A stretch of DNA of 64,000 nucleotides from JAGMES01 sp023128035 (lineage in GTDB: Bacteria > Bacillota > Halanaerobiia > DY22613), in the NCBI GenBank assembly GCA_030627905.1, contig DAOVRZ010000007.1, positions 1 through 64,000 of the forward strand, in the 5' to 3' direction. Positions within the stretch are counted from its first letter, which is position 1. Every line of letters starts with the position of its first letter. This document shows, one piece after another, positions 18,053 to 26,809 of the stretch. Position numbers and translations under genes: made by a program. The notes under the pieces are model-generated. The model saw only the letters and a program-made list of their open reading frames with translations. It made no database searches and was not told the origin of the DNA.

Positions 18053-18286
18053 ATGACAGGAAAATTTTGCACTAGCAAAAAAGAAGGTAAACTTTTTCAT
18101 GTGTTAAACAATGGTGGTGAAGAAGTACCTATCCTTGTTGGTTCAGCTATGAAAGTAAAAATGTATGGTAAATGGTTTCGTGGACGTTTTGAAAGTGAAA
18201 TGGCAGAGGAAATTCCTATAGGATTGTTGAATTTAGGAGATAAAGTTTTGGCTATTCCAGAAGGAAGTGAAATTGAATTGATATAA
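18053..18286 (+). CDS. Small DUF5348-like protein
   Basis: 77 aa, ATG behind TAGGAGG. A compact beta-rich protein with the pattern VPILVGSAMKVKMYGKWFRG RFES, resembling DUF5348, a small domain of unknown function common in Firmicutes, often near phage-like or regulatory genes. No transmembrane segment. It is divergent from the XRE regulator; a TTGACA at 17956 is a candidate -35 with a weak -10 near 17980. It may be controlled by that regulator through the shared region. A terminator follows at 18325. Confidence 0.65.
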   Translation: MTGKFCTSKKEGKLFHVLNNGGEEVPILVGSAMKVKMYGKWFRGRFESEMAEEIPIGLLNLGDKVLAIPEGSEIELI

Positions 18287-18324
18287 AAGGGTTTTTGTAG
18301 ATATGTTAAACTGTTTTCTATTTT

Positions 18325-18362
18325 AAGCTGCTTGGAACAAAATATCTGAGCAGCTTTTTATT
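18325..18362 (+). terminator. Terminator
   Basis: AAGCTGCT (18325-18332) with AGCAGCTT (18349-18356), then T5. Confidence 0.75.
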
Positions 18363-18438
18363 TTTCCAAGTTAATGAAGGAAATCTGTCAAAAACATAGA
18401 AGAAATTGGAGTTATGCTTTGAAGAGGAGGTGAAAAAA

Positions 18439-19485
18439 TTGAGACAAAGATCAAAGATATTATTTACACTAACATTTATCGTATTAGGTTTTCTTTTTCA
18501 AGGGATTTTACCAAATAAGATATTAGCTCAAACTGTAACAGAATCTGTAGAGATTCATTTTATTGATGTTGGTCAGGGTGATAGCATACTGATTAAAACT
18601 GATACAAAAAAAGTGATTCTTATTGACGCTGGTGATAGGGATCAAGGGTTTAATGTGGTTCGTTATTTAAAAGATCATGGAGTAGAAAAGATTGATTTGA
18701 TGGTTTCCACTCATCCCCATGCAGATCATATTGGAGGATTTTTATCAGTACTAAAGAATTTTCCAGTAGAGAGAATCTTAGATTCTGGGGTACCTCATAC
18801 TTCGAAGCTTTATGAAGATTATTTAAACTTGATTTTTCAAAAATCGATTCCTTTTGAAATTCCGGAACCAGGTAATGAATATAATTTTTCTGGGTTGAGT
18901 CTAAAAGTTTTAGGTCCTACAAAAACTCATGATGAACTTAATAATAATTCTATCATTTTAAAACTTAAGTTTAACGATATTACAGCTATTTTTACGGGTG
19001 ATGCTGAGAAAGAAGCAGAGATTGATATTTTATCTATGGATATTGAAGCACAAATTTTGAAAGTTGGTCACCATGGCAGTGAGACTGCTACTTCTGAAAG
19101 ATTTCTAAATGAAGTAAATCCAAAAGATGCAATCATCAGTGTCGGAAAGGGAAATCGTTATGGACATCCTGAAGAGATAACTTTACATAAGTTTATCGAA
19201 AGAGGTGTAAATATTTATCGCACTGATGAACAGGGGACTATTGTTATTACTATAACAGGATCGAAGTATCAGATTAATAAGAGTCCTAATACTTTTACAA
19301 CAGACTTAAGTGTTACATCCTTAGATCAGTTTGTCGGAAGTGTAAATTCGAACAAATATCATTTACCTACTTGTAGGTATGCAAAATCTATTGATCTTGA
19401 AAATAAGATATGGTTTAAAACTATTGAGGAAGCATTAAAAGCAAATTATATTCCTTGTGGAGTGTGTAAACCACCTACTAAGTAA
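18439..19485 (+). CDS. Exported ComEC/Rec2-like metallo-beta-lactamase-fold hydrolase
   Basis: 348 aa. TTG at 18439 follows AGGAGG at 8 bp; earlier in-frame starts overlap that site. A signal peptide covers residues ~8-31 (ILFTLTFIVLGFLF ... ILAQ). The hydrolase domain has IHFIDVGQGDSILI, the metal motif STHPHADHIGG (HxHxDH) and later FTGDAEKEAE and KVGHHGSETATS, matching the ComEC C-terminal and free-standing ComEC-like hydrolases. The last ~50 residues carry YHLPTCRYAKSI ... PCGVCKPP, an Ada-like metal-binding finger often fused to extracellular nucleases. It is likely a secreted phosphodiesterase or nuclease acting on DNA. No competence gene is adjacent. Confidence 0.88.
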   Translation: MRQRSKILFTLTFIVLGFLFQGILPNKILAQTVTESVEIHFIDVGQGDSILIKTDTKKVILIDAGDRDQGFNVVRYLKDHGVEKIDLMVSTHPHADHIGGFLSVLKNFPVERILDSGVPHTSKLYEDYLNLIFQKSIPFEIPEPGNEYNFSGLSLKVLGPTKTHDELNNNSIILKLKFNDITAIFTGDAEKEAEIDILSMDIEAQILKVGHHGSETATSERFLNEVNPKDAIISVGKGNRYGHPEEITLHKFIERGVNIYRTDEQGTIVITITGSKYQINKSPNTFTTDLSVTSLDQFVGSVNSNKYHLPTCRYAKSIDLENKIWFKTIEEALKANYIPCGVCKPPTK

Positions 19486-19500
19486 AAGTAAAATAGTGCT

Positions 19501-19531
19501 AAAAACCCTTTGCTTTTGTCAAAGGGTTTTT
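19501..19531 (+). terminator. Terminator
   Basis: AAAAACCCTTT (19501-19511) with AAAGGGTTTTT (19521-19531); 16 bp after the hydrolase stop. Confidence 0.9.
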
Positions 19532-19779
19532 AAATGTTGAGTTGGACGTGATTGACATCTTAACAGGGAAAGCATGTAATGAAGATGTTAGAAATTCAAA
19601 CAGTACTAGATATAATCATTCAACAATTAATGTTGAATCTATTTAGTAATTTTTTTATTTTTACATTTGAATTTGTACAAAAGAAAAGGAAAATAACTTT
19701 TCGTGAAGAAGTTAATTGTAATATAGTTAATTCATATACATAGTTAAGAGAAAAATGGATATTATTTATAAAGGAGGGA

Positions 19780-20349
19780 ATGAAGCAGGGTATTGCGCTC
19801 TGTTTCTTAAACATGGGAGCAGATCAGGATTTGAGAACTATAGAAAATTTTGAAGAAGCCTATCGTTCACGTTGGGAAGATTTTAAAGTTTTAAAAAAAG
19901 GAAATAGAAAAATTCTGTGTATGCATCTTGGAGGAGTTCTAATTGAATGTCTATTAAAGAGTTTGATTGTTAAGAAATATAAAATTAAAAAGGAGAAGAA
20001 AAAGCAGAGTTTATGGTTTAATGATACCGCATTTAATGAATTAGTTTCTATAGATAATCCAACTACTCCTATATATAGAGGTAAAAAAACGGCTGAAAAT
20101 CCCGGTCATAAGCTACATAAAGCACTTGATCAATTGCAAGAGTTAAGTAATAATATGAGTTATATCGAGCAAAAACTTAAAGAAATAGCCAATCCTTATC
20201 CTAGAGATTGTGATTGTTCCTTTATTGACTTACGTTATTTAGATGAGGAAGAGGTTACGGATACAGAATTTGATGCGTGGTTTGAGGATTTCAGTGATTG
20301 TATAAGGTGGCTTAATAAACATAAAAGTAATATTAGGGAGGTTCAATGA
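19780..20349 (+). CDS. HEPN-like helical protein of the KGGVGR-ATPase island
   Basis: 189 aa, ATG behind AAGGAGGG. The centre (residues ~45-70: RKILCMHLGGVLIECLLKSL then IVKKYKI) resembles the HEPN-domain core, where a small-residue-rich helix with E..LK packs in a four-helix bundle. The rest is acidic and helical. A canonical RNase motif Rx4-6H is not evident, so a nuclease role is not supported. It may instead be a partner or antitoxin-like HEPN relative. Its stop overlaps the start of the ATPase gene by 4 bp, showing tight translational coupling. Family not recognised with certainty. Confidence 0.6.
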   Translation: MKQGIALCFLNMGADQDLRTIENFEEAYRSRWEDFKVLKKGNRKILCMHLGGVLIECLLKSLIVKKYKIKKEKKKQSLWFNDTAFNELVSIDNPTTPIYRGKKTAENPGHKLHKALDQLQELSNNMSYIEQKLKEIANPYPRDCDCSFIDLRYLDEEEVTDTEFDAWFEDFSDCIRWLNKHKSNIREVQ

Positions 20350-22601
20350 TGGAACTGAAGGAGTTTATAAAAATTCTAAAAAGTTATTTTGAGAAAGCGG
20401 ATGGAGAGTGGGTTGATGTTTATGTTACTCCTTCAAAAAGAGTAGATATAACTATAGTTAGTGATAAATTTATTAATCGAACAGAAAGTCAAAAATTTAT
20501 ATCTGATGCTTTTGAAAAATTAGATAAAAAGTACTCAGAAGGTTTTTCTACCTATGATACTCTTGAAGATGCAGATTTGTTAGCTATAGAAAAACCAAAT
20601 AGAAATATGGAAAAAGAAGTCTCTTGGGAAAAGGCTGCTTTAAATTATCTAAATGACAGTGGACAAGAAAAATGTGAGAAAACTCAACATTCTTCAAAAA
20701 TCATTTCTTTTTATTCATATAAAGGAGGAGTAGGAAGAACTGTAGCTATAATTCATACTGCTTATCTTTTGGCTAAAAAAGGACGCAATGTACTTTTAAT
20801 AGATTTGGATTTAGAAGCTCCAAGTTTATATGATATTTTTGAAGACAAATTGGATATAGAGAATGGATTAGTAGATTATTTATATGATTGTGTGATGGGT
20901 GATGGTAACAATAGGATACAGGTTTCACAAATTTATTCAAGGATTACTTTTGATGAAACTTTAAAAGGGAATGTATATGTAATTCCTGCGGGAATCTTAT
21001 CACCTGAATATTTATTTAGGTTAAAACAGTTGCATCCTAACTTGATTTCTCAACATGAGTATTTAGATCGGTTGATTAGTGAGCTTGAAGATATTTTGAA
21101 TTTAGATACAATTTTGATAGACTCTAGAACTGGTTTAAATGAATGGGGTGCTTTTTCATTATTGGATATTGCTGATGAAGTAATGTTCTTTTCATATCCT
21201 AATCAGGAAAATATCAGAGGTTTGCGTATGATAATAGATTTAATGAAAACTGCTGGATGTAAGAATTTAACAATGATTTTCTCACGGATTGATCCTAATG
21301 GAATGGAGCATGCTAAGGAATTATTTAATCAACTGGATTTAAAACAGAAGTTTATAGATATTATTTATAAAGAACGATTAGCAATAGACCCAAAGTATCC
21401 CTGTTTGGATGCTATTACAGAATTTAAGCCATTGGCAGATTATATCATTGAAGATGAATATGAAGTAATTAATTCTTATTATTTGGATACATATCCTGAA
21501 AAGAGGCAATTAGTATTAAAGTCTTTGTTGGATTATGAAACAATTTATTTACGAACTGAACCAGAAGCGAAGATTAGAGAAACTAATGTTTGGTTTATTG
21601 AGGGAGATAAAAGGGTATTAACAGATAGAATTCTTGAATATTACAATGATATTGTTAGTGCTTATCCTATAATAATAAATAATAATATTCTTGGATTGAA
21701 TGAGGAACTGATTATTGAATATTCTATAGAAAAGTTAAAAGTTTTTGCCAAAGAAAATAGTATTAATGATTGGAGTAAATTTTGGTTTGCTTGTTACATG
21801 TACTTAATCAATGAAGAAAATGATTTGCAAGGGATAAAAGCTTTAAGGGGTAAAGATATTACTGACTACATTAATTTTATTGAACCATTAGAGAAAGAAG
21901 AAATAACAAGATTATTGCAAAAAGCAACTCTGACTGATAAAATTATAAGTAAGAGGGTAGATTCGGATGTTGAGCATTTTCAGAAAATAACTATTGTCTT
22001 AGCTGATGTTGAAATTTTTGGTAAAGACTCTGGGTGGTTGAAAGGTTTATATAATAGTATTAGTATTATCAAGAAGAGTGGGATATCAAATGTAGATATT
22101 AAAGTAATGGTAAGTAAAGATCTATATCAACTAAATAGAGAAGAGTTTAATAGTTTTAAGGGTAATGTTTTAAATTTGGAATGGAAACAGAAAGATATAA
22201 TAAATGTAATTGCTTACTATCTTCAAGAAGGATTTGAAGATATTTTAGATGATTATATTTATGCCATTAATCGAGCAAATAACTTCAAAGATTTTGCTAA
22301 GCATTTAGAAATGTATCAAGCTAGATTACTCGAAGAGGATGATTTTGAGGAAGAAGCTATGGAGTATGGAGATAATTTGTTTAGTCTTTTCTGGGGATTT
22401 CGCGTAGTAAGAGGGAAATACTCGCAGTTAATGAAAGATTGGTTTTTTGAGCAATTACAAAAGAGTGGTGATATTAATCCAGTTAGAGTTTTTGAGATTA
22501 TTAAAAAAGCTGTGGAGATTGAACTCCTTTCCTCAAAGAGCAATCAGTTTAGTTTGATTAGCATTGAAAGCTTAAAAAAGGCTTTTGAGGAGAATGAATA
22601 G
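20346..22601 (+). CDS. KGGVGR-variant ParA/MinD-type ATPase, large multidomain
   Basis: 751 aa; ATG overlaps the upstream stop, with GGGAGG as its ribosome site. Residues 1-115 are an extra alpha/beta N-terminal domain. Residues ~118-330 are a ParA/MinD-like ATPase: FYSYKGGVGRTVAIIHTAY has Walker A with Arg replacing the usual Lys/Thr pattern, LLIDLDLEAPS is the Walker A' aspartate strand, and LIDSRTGLNEWG is the switch II/Walker B region. Residues ~380-751 are mostly helical with no known motif, a plausible effector or sensor part. KGGVGR-type ATPases are known mainly from predicted conflict or signalling gene clusters. The companion HEPN-like and SPASM genes support such a role, as inference. 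Confidence 0.8.
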   Translation: MMELKEFIKILKSYFEKADGEWVDVYVTPSKRVDITIVSDKFINRTESQKFISDAFEKLDKKYSEGFSTYDTLEDADLLAIEKPNRNMEKEVSWEKAALNYLNDSGQEKCEKTQHSSKIISFYSYKGGVGRTVAIIHTAYLLAKKGRNVLLIDLDLEAPSLYDIFEDKLDIENGLVDYLYDCVMGDGNNRIQVSQIYSRITFDETLKGNVYVIPAGILSPEYLFRLKQLHPNLISQHEYLDRLISELEDILNLDTILIDSRTGLNEWGAFSLLDIADEVMFFSYPNQENIRGLRMIIDLMKTAGCKNLTMIFSRIDPNGMEHAKELFNQLDLKQKFIDIIYKERLAIDPKYPCLDAITEFKPLADYIIEDEYEVINSYYLDTYPEKRQLVLKSLLDYETIYLRTEPEAKIRETNVWFIEGDKRVLTDRILEYYNDIVSAYPIIINNNILGLNEELIIEYSIEKLKVFAKENSINDWSKFWFACYMYLINEENDLQGIKALRGKDITDYINFIEPLEKEEITRLLQKATLTDKIISKRVDSDVEHFQKITIVLADVEIFGKDSGWLKGLYNSISIIKKSGISNVDIKVMVSKDLYQLNREEFNSFKGNVLNLEWKQKDIINVIAYYLQEGFEDILDDYIYAINRANNFKDFAKHLEMYQARLLEEDDFEEEAMEYGDNLFSLFWGFRVVRGKYSQLMKDWFFEQLQKSGDINPVRVFEIIKKAVEIELLSSKSNQFSLISIESLKKAFEENE

Positions 22602-22620
22602 TATTGTTAATTGAAGGTGA

Positions 22621-23007
22621 ATGTGTGAAATTTTTAATAATAGTGGATTAAAAATTCAAATGTATCCTTGTTTAGCGTGCTATGGGCAACTTTTTTATGA
22701 TGGGTATGGAAATATATATCCTTGTGCTGAATCTATTGGGAATGATAGCTTTATTATTGGAAACTATGATTCAGATATAAACTTTAATCGTAATTATAAG
22801 CTACTCCAAAAAAGAAATATACTAGAATTAAATGGTGTGTGCAAAGAATGTTCACATTTATTATTTTGCGGAGCAGGTTGTCCATATAAGGCGTTTCTTG
22901 ATACAGGAGATTTAGGAAGTGCTGACTGTGGAAGTTATAAGGAAATTATTAACTATTTAAAAAGCATTACAAGAAAAGAATTATTGTACCATCAAGTTAA
23001 AAAATAA
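22621..23007 (+). CDS. Stand-alone SPASM-domain protein (radical-SAM C-terminal part only)
   Basis: 128 aa. Eight cysteines lie in the SPASM layout: PCLAC near 18-21, GNIYPCAES near 37, VCKECSHLLFCGAGC near 73-86 and a final DCGSY. SPASM domains bind auxiliary [4Fe-4S] clusters at the C-terminus of radical-SAM peptide-modifying enzymes. Here there is no CxxxCxxC radical-SAM core, and no in-frame extension upstream: the gene starts 19 bp after the ATPase stop. It is thus either a truncated enzyme or a free-standing cluster protein. It is the third gene of the island and closes it. Confidence 0.65.
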   Translation: MCEIFNNSGLKIQMYPCLACYGQLFYDGYGNIYPCAESIGNDSFIIGNYDSDINFNRNYKLLQKRNILELNGVCKECSHLLFCGAGCPYKAFLDTGDLGSADCGSYKEIINYLKSITRKELLYHQVKK

Positions 23008-23046
23008 TATTTATAATTAAATACTAATCTTTTAAGGAGGTCTAAA

Positions 23047-23632
23047 ATGAAAAGAAAAGCTATTATTATCATGTTTTTTGTATTATTAATTTCCCAGTCT
23101 TTATTAGCAGAATCGGGAATGATAACAACAGAAAATGGTTTAAAAGTTAAACTTAATCCTAAGGGAAATTGGGAGTATGTTATAAACTGGAATATGTCAA
23201 AACAAGAATTGATAGATATATTAGGAGAACCTAAAATGTTTGGAGAGGTTAATAATAGTAGTTCAATTAGTTTTCTTGGCTCTAAAAGTGAAGCTGTGAT
23301 AAGTTCCAATTCATCTTTGGACGATCAAAAAAATTACACATTGTTAGTATATAATGCAAATTGGACTGGATTAGATGCACTTGTTTACTATTATTTTGAT
23401 AAAGAATATTTAGTTTCAATGAATTACTTTCTTGAAAAGAAATATTTTGAAAATATAGGAAGTTACAATGTAGTTCACGATATTTTATTAAATTATTTAT
23501 CAAAATGTCGTTACTGAAAACAAACTCATCAGTTCCTGTTGGGAATCATCGAATTCAATAGTTAATGTATCATTTGTAAAATGTACAGAAGACAAGGTCA
23601 GTCTTTTAATTCGATATACTTGTAAAAATTAG
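23047..23632 (+). pseudogene. Hypothetical secreted protein with a late frameshift
   Basis: The ATG follows AAGGAGG. Residues 1-20 are a signal peptide (IIIMFFVLLISQSLLAES). The first frame runs to a TGA at 23517 after NYLSKCRY. The adjacent frame carries on from ~23501 as NVVTENKLISSCWESSNSIV, then VKCTEDKVSLLIRYTCKN, to a TAG at 23630. Its composition and Cys/Ser pattern are those of a normal C-terminus, so a one-base shift has split a ~195-aa protein. Domain unknown; it begins with a short GLKVKLNPKGNWEYV unit. Follows the SPASM gene by 40 bp. Confidence 0.65.
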
Positions 23633-23697
23633 TTTTTGTTTAAGTTAAGAACATTTTAATGGAGTAACTAAAAACCCTTTGATATTTTATAATGTAT

Positions 23698-23745
23698 CCT
23701 ATAGAGTGGACAATTTTAAAAAAGTCTACTCTATAGGGTTTTTAA
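23698..23745 (+). terminator. Terminator
   Basis: CCTATAGAGTGGAC (23698-23711) pairs with GTCTACTCTATAGG (23724-23737), one G-T pair, then T5. The flanking AAAACCC/GGGTTTT adds to the stem. Confidence 0.85.
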
Positions 23746-23914
23746 TTTTATTAGACATTTTTTCTTCATAAAGCAGGGAATGAAGATTATTTTAGAGAAT
23801 ATTTCTTCGGGTCTGTAATAATTTTGTTAAATTTATGTTATATAATTTTAATGATTGAGAAAATTATAACTCATATTTATGAGATGAAAAATATTAAAGG
23901 AGTGACTGATTAAA

Positions 23915-24907
23915 ATGGAATATCATGTAACTGCCATTCAAGAAATGGTGAAAAATAAGACTGAAGTAGTTGAAAGATTAAGAGAACAGATGGGGCGTGT
24001 TGTTGTAGGACAGAAGGAGTTGGTTGATAGGTTATTAGTAGGGCTTTTGGCTAATGGACATATTCTTCTAGAAGGGGTACCAGGTTTGGCGAAATCTTTA
24101 TCTGTAGAAACTTTGGCTCGTTCTATTTCAGCAAAATATCAGCGGATTCAGTTTACACCAGATCTTTTGCCAGCAGACCTTTTGGGAACTCTCGTTTATA
24201 ATCCTCAAAATGGAGAATTCATTACCAAAAAAGGGCCTATCTTTGCTAATATTATTCTCGCTGATGAGATTAACCGTGCTCCAGCTAAAGTGCAGAGCGC
24301 TTTGCTTGAATCCATGCAGGAAAAACAAGTAACTATTGGTGAAGTAACATATCCATTGTCCAAACTATTTCTGGTTTTAGCAACTCAAAACCCACTAGAA
24401 CAACAGGGAACATATTCTTTACCTGAGGCACAATTAGATCGTTTTATGTTAAAGGTGAAAATTGATTATCCGAAGAAAGAAGAAGAGAAAGAGATTTTAA
24501 ATCGAATGGCTTTTACGAAGAAAGAGTTTAATATTGACCCTGTTATAAGTACAGAGGAGATTATGGATCTTAGAAATTTGGTTGATCAAATTTATCTTGA
24601 TGAGAAGATTAAAGATTACATTATAGATCTAGTTTTTGCTACTCGGGAACCTGAAAACTATGGATTAACTGATTTAACTAATTTAATCGAGTGTGGTGTA
24701 TCACCTCGTGCGACTATTAATCTTTGTTTAGCTGCCAAAGCTTATGCTTTTATTCAAGGTAGAGGTTATGTAATCCCACATGATATTAAGAGTATCGGAA
24801 TGGATGTATTGCGTCATCGTATTGCTATTACTTATGAAGCAGAAGCCGAAGGACTGACTTCTGAAAATATCATTCAAATGATTTTTGATGAAATTCCTGT
24901 GCCTTAG
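23915..24907 (+). CDS. MoxR-type AAA+ ATPase
   Basis: 330 aa, ATG with GGAG upstream. Walker A GVPGLAKS lies at residues 54-61, Walker B ADEINRAPAKVQSALLESMQ near 115-134, sensor 1 ATQNPLEQQGTY near 155. A C-terminal helical lid holds SPRATINLCLAAKAYAF. MoxR ATPases are cytosolic chaperones that, with von Willebrand factor A partners, insert metals or remodel protein complexes. It opens a run of seven co-directional genes (DUF58, membrane protein, two vWA, TPR, BatD, BatE) spaced by fewer than 20 bp. This is the classic Bat/aerotolerance operon. Confidence 0.95.
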   Translation: MEYHVTAIQEMVKNKTEVVERLREQMGRVVVGQKELVDRLLVGLLANGHILLEGVPGLAKSLSVETLARSISAKYQRIQFTPDLLPADLLGTLVYNPQNGEFITKKGPIFANIILADEINRAPAKVQSALLESMQEKQVTIGEVTYPLSKLFLVLATQNPLEQQGTYSLPEAQLDRFMLKVKIDYPKKEEEKEILNRMAFTKKEFNIDPVISTEEIMDLRNLVDQIYLDEKIKDYIIDLVFATREPENYGLTDLTNLIECGVSPRATINLCLAAKAYAFIQGRGYVIPHDIKSIGMDVLRHRIAITYEAEAEGLTSENIIQMIFDEIPVP

Positions 24908-24921
24908 AAAGGGTGAGAGCT

Positions 24922-25797
24922 ATGGTTAATGAAGATATCTTGAAAAAGGTACGGAAAATTCAGATCAAGACGAATCGTTTAGCAGATAATTTTTTAGCTG
25001 GTATGTATGCCAGTGCTTTTAAAGGTGTGGGAATTGAGTTTAGCGAAGTACGCCAATATTTACCAGGTGATGAGATTCGTTCTATTGACTGGAATGTAAC
25101 TGCCAGAATGGGCCAGCCTTTTGTGAAAGAATACGAAGAAGAGCGTGAACAGACTATACTTTTAGTTGTAGATGCCAGCTCATCTTTTCACTTTGGAACA
25201 GTTAATCAGATGAAGAATGAATTAACAGCAGAGATTTGCGCACTTTTAGCCTTTTCTGCTATTGAAAATAATGATAAAGTTGGATTGGTGATATTTTCAG
25301 ATGGAATTGAGAAACATATTCCACCTCGCAAAGGTAGACGACATGTTCTAAGGGTAATCCGTGAACTTCTATATTTTAAGCCTTCCTCAAAGGGGACAAA
25401 TATTGCTGGTGTTTTGGAATACATAAATAAAGTAACTCATCGGAGCATGATTACTTTCCTGATCTCTGATTTTATTGACCAGGGTTATGATAAGGCTTTA
25501 CAAATCTTTAGTAAGCGCCACGACCTGATCCCTGTAACTATCTCAGATCCAAAAGAGGAAGAACTACCTTTAGTTGGGTTAATTAATCTAAAGGATGCAG
25601 AGACTGGTGTTGAGATGCTGATTGATTCTATGAATCCCAGAGTACGAGAAGAGTACAGAAAACGCTATCTAGATAGTTCAATATTGCGAAAAAAAGTATT
25701 CACCTCTGCCGGGATTCGTTCAATTGATCTGAGAACAGATAGAGAATATGTTGAGCTTTTCATGAAATTTTTCAAAGAACATAAAGATCGGATGTAG
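24922..25797 (+). CDS. DUF58 protein (vWA-like partner of MoxR)
   Basis: 291 aa. ATG 24922 is preferred over GTG 24913, which leaves no gap to the GAAAGG site. DUF58 hallmarks: a YLPGDEIRSIDWNVTARMGQ block near residue 40, then a vWA-like fold starting LLVVDASSSFHFG with a DxSxS metal-binding motif, and later FLISDFID. It is a cytoplasmic partner of MoxR in many genomes and is thought to present clients. It follows moxR by 14 bp and precedes the membrane protein by 16 bp. Its exact role is not known for any Bat operon. Confidence 0.92.
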   Translation: MVNEDILKKVRKIQIKTNRLADNFLAGMYASAFKGVGIEFSEVRQYLPGDEIRSIDWNVTARMGQPFVKEYEEEREQTILLVVDASSSFHFGTVNQMKNELTAEICALLAFSAIENNDKVGLVIFSDGIEKHIPPRKGRRHVLRVIRELLYFKPSSKGTNIAGVLEYINKVTHRSMITFLISDFIDQGYDKALQIFSKRHDLIPVTISDPKEEELPLVGLINLKDAETGVEMLIDSMNPRVREEYRKRYLDSSILRKKVFTSAGIRSIDLRTDREYVELFMKFFKEHKDRM

Positions 25798-25813
25798 TGA
25801 GGGAGTTGTGAAG

Positions 25814-26809
25814 ATGGAGATTAAAAAACGTTTTTTGCGTCCACGTCCGCTAATTATATGTTTAATCATCATACTTATTGTTATAGTTCTTCTTGGAGGA
25901 TTTTATCTATTTGGAAGAACAGATTTTACAGGGCCAGTTCAAGCCAAAGTAAGTCTAAATCAGGAGACATTTCTAATCGGTGATGAGATGATTTTATCTA
26001 TTGAAGTCCTGACTGAACCCGGCTATACAGTAGAGATACCAGAGATAGCGTTACCAGAAGGAATTTCTCTAAAAAGAAAAGAGACAAAAGAACCGACAAA
26101 AAGTTGGAACAGATTTAAGCGAATTACAAATTATAAAGAAGAGTATTATTTTACTACTTTAGAGGCAAAAGAGTATCAGTTACCAGAAATTTTGATTCTT
26201 GTAACTTCTCCAGATGGCGGAAAAATCGAATTAAAAGAACCAGGGCCAGCCCTAATCGTGGAAAGCTTATTAACCGATGATTCCTCAGATATCCGAGATT
26301 TAAAACCAGTAGCTGATGCTCCAAGAAATCCTTTGCTTTACTATCTGCTCGCAGGTTTAGTTTTACTCATAGTGATTGGATATCTGATTTATAGATGGTG
26401 GAAAAGAAAGTTTGATCATGAAGATGTCAATGTAGAACCGCCTTTACCTGCTCATGCGATTGCTTATCGGCGTTTTCTGGAATTAGACGTCTCTGATTTA
26501 ATCGAAAGAGGAATGTTTAATCAATATTACACTATCCTCTCTCAAATTGTGCGTGAATATATCGAAAATCGTTTTAGAGTGAGAGCACAGGAGATGACGA
26601 CTCAAGAATTTTTGCATGATGCTTTGTGTACTTTAAATTTAACCACAGAGCATCAGAGATTACTCAAAGATTTTATGTACCAGGCTGATCTGGTAAAATA
26701 TGCTCAATATCTACCAACTCTTCAGCAGATTCGTGAAGCTTTAGTTGCTGGAAAACGATTTGTTGATGAAACTAAGGAGGTTGAAGAAGGAGGGGAGACA
26801 GATGTTTAA
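25814..26809 (+). CDS. Membrane protein of the Bat operon (DUF4381/BatD-like)
   Basis: 331 aa; ATG 25814 is eight bases after GGGAG. One N-terminal helix (residues ~13-33) and an extracytoplasmic beta domain (~40-160: VSLNQETFLIGDEMILSIEV) of the type found at the start of BatD. A second helix spans ~178-197. A cytoplasmic helical tail follows with AIAYRRFLELDVSDLIERGM and a segment RVRAQEMTTQEFL typical of DUF4381 proteins. It probably links the MoxR/DUF58 pair to the membrane. The stop overlaps the next start by 8 bp, indicating coupled translation. Confidence 0.8.
   Translation: MEIKKRFLRPRPLIICLIIILIVIVLLGGFYLFGRTDFTGPVQAKVSLNQETFLIGDEMILSIEVLTEPGYTVEIPEIALPEGISLKRKETKEPTKSWNRFKRITNYKEEYYFTTLEAKEYQLPEILILVTSPDGGKIELKEPGPALIVESLLTDDSSDIRDLKPVADAPRNPLLYYLLAGLVLLIVIGYLIYRWWKRKFDHEDVNVEPPLPAHAIAYRRFLELDVSDLIERGMFNQYYTILSQIVREYIENRFRVRAQEMTTQEFLHDALCTLNLTTEHQRLLKDFMYQADLVKYAQYLPTLQQIREALVAGKRFVDETKEVEEGGETDV

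Noticed and set aside
19780..20349. HEPN gene and ATPase as a plain type II toxin-antitoxin pair
   Set aside because: No Rx4-6H RNase motif and no MNT nucleotidyltransferase partner can be seen.
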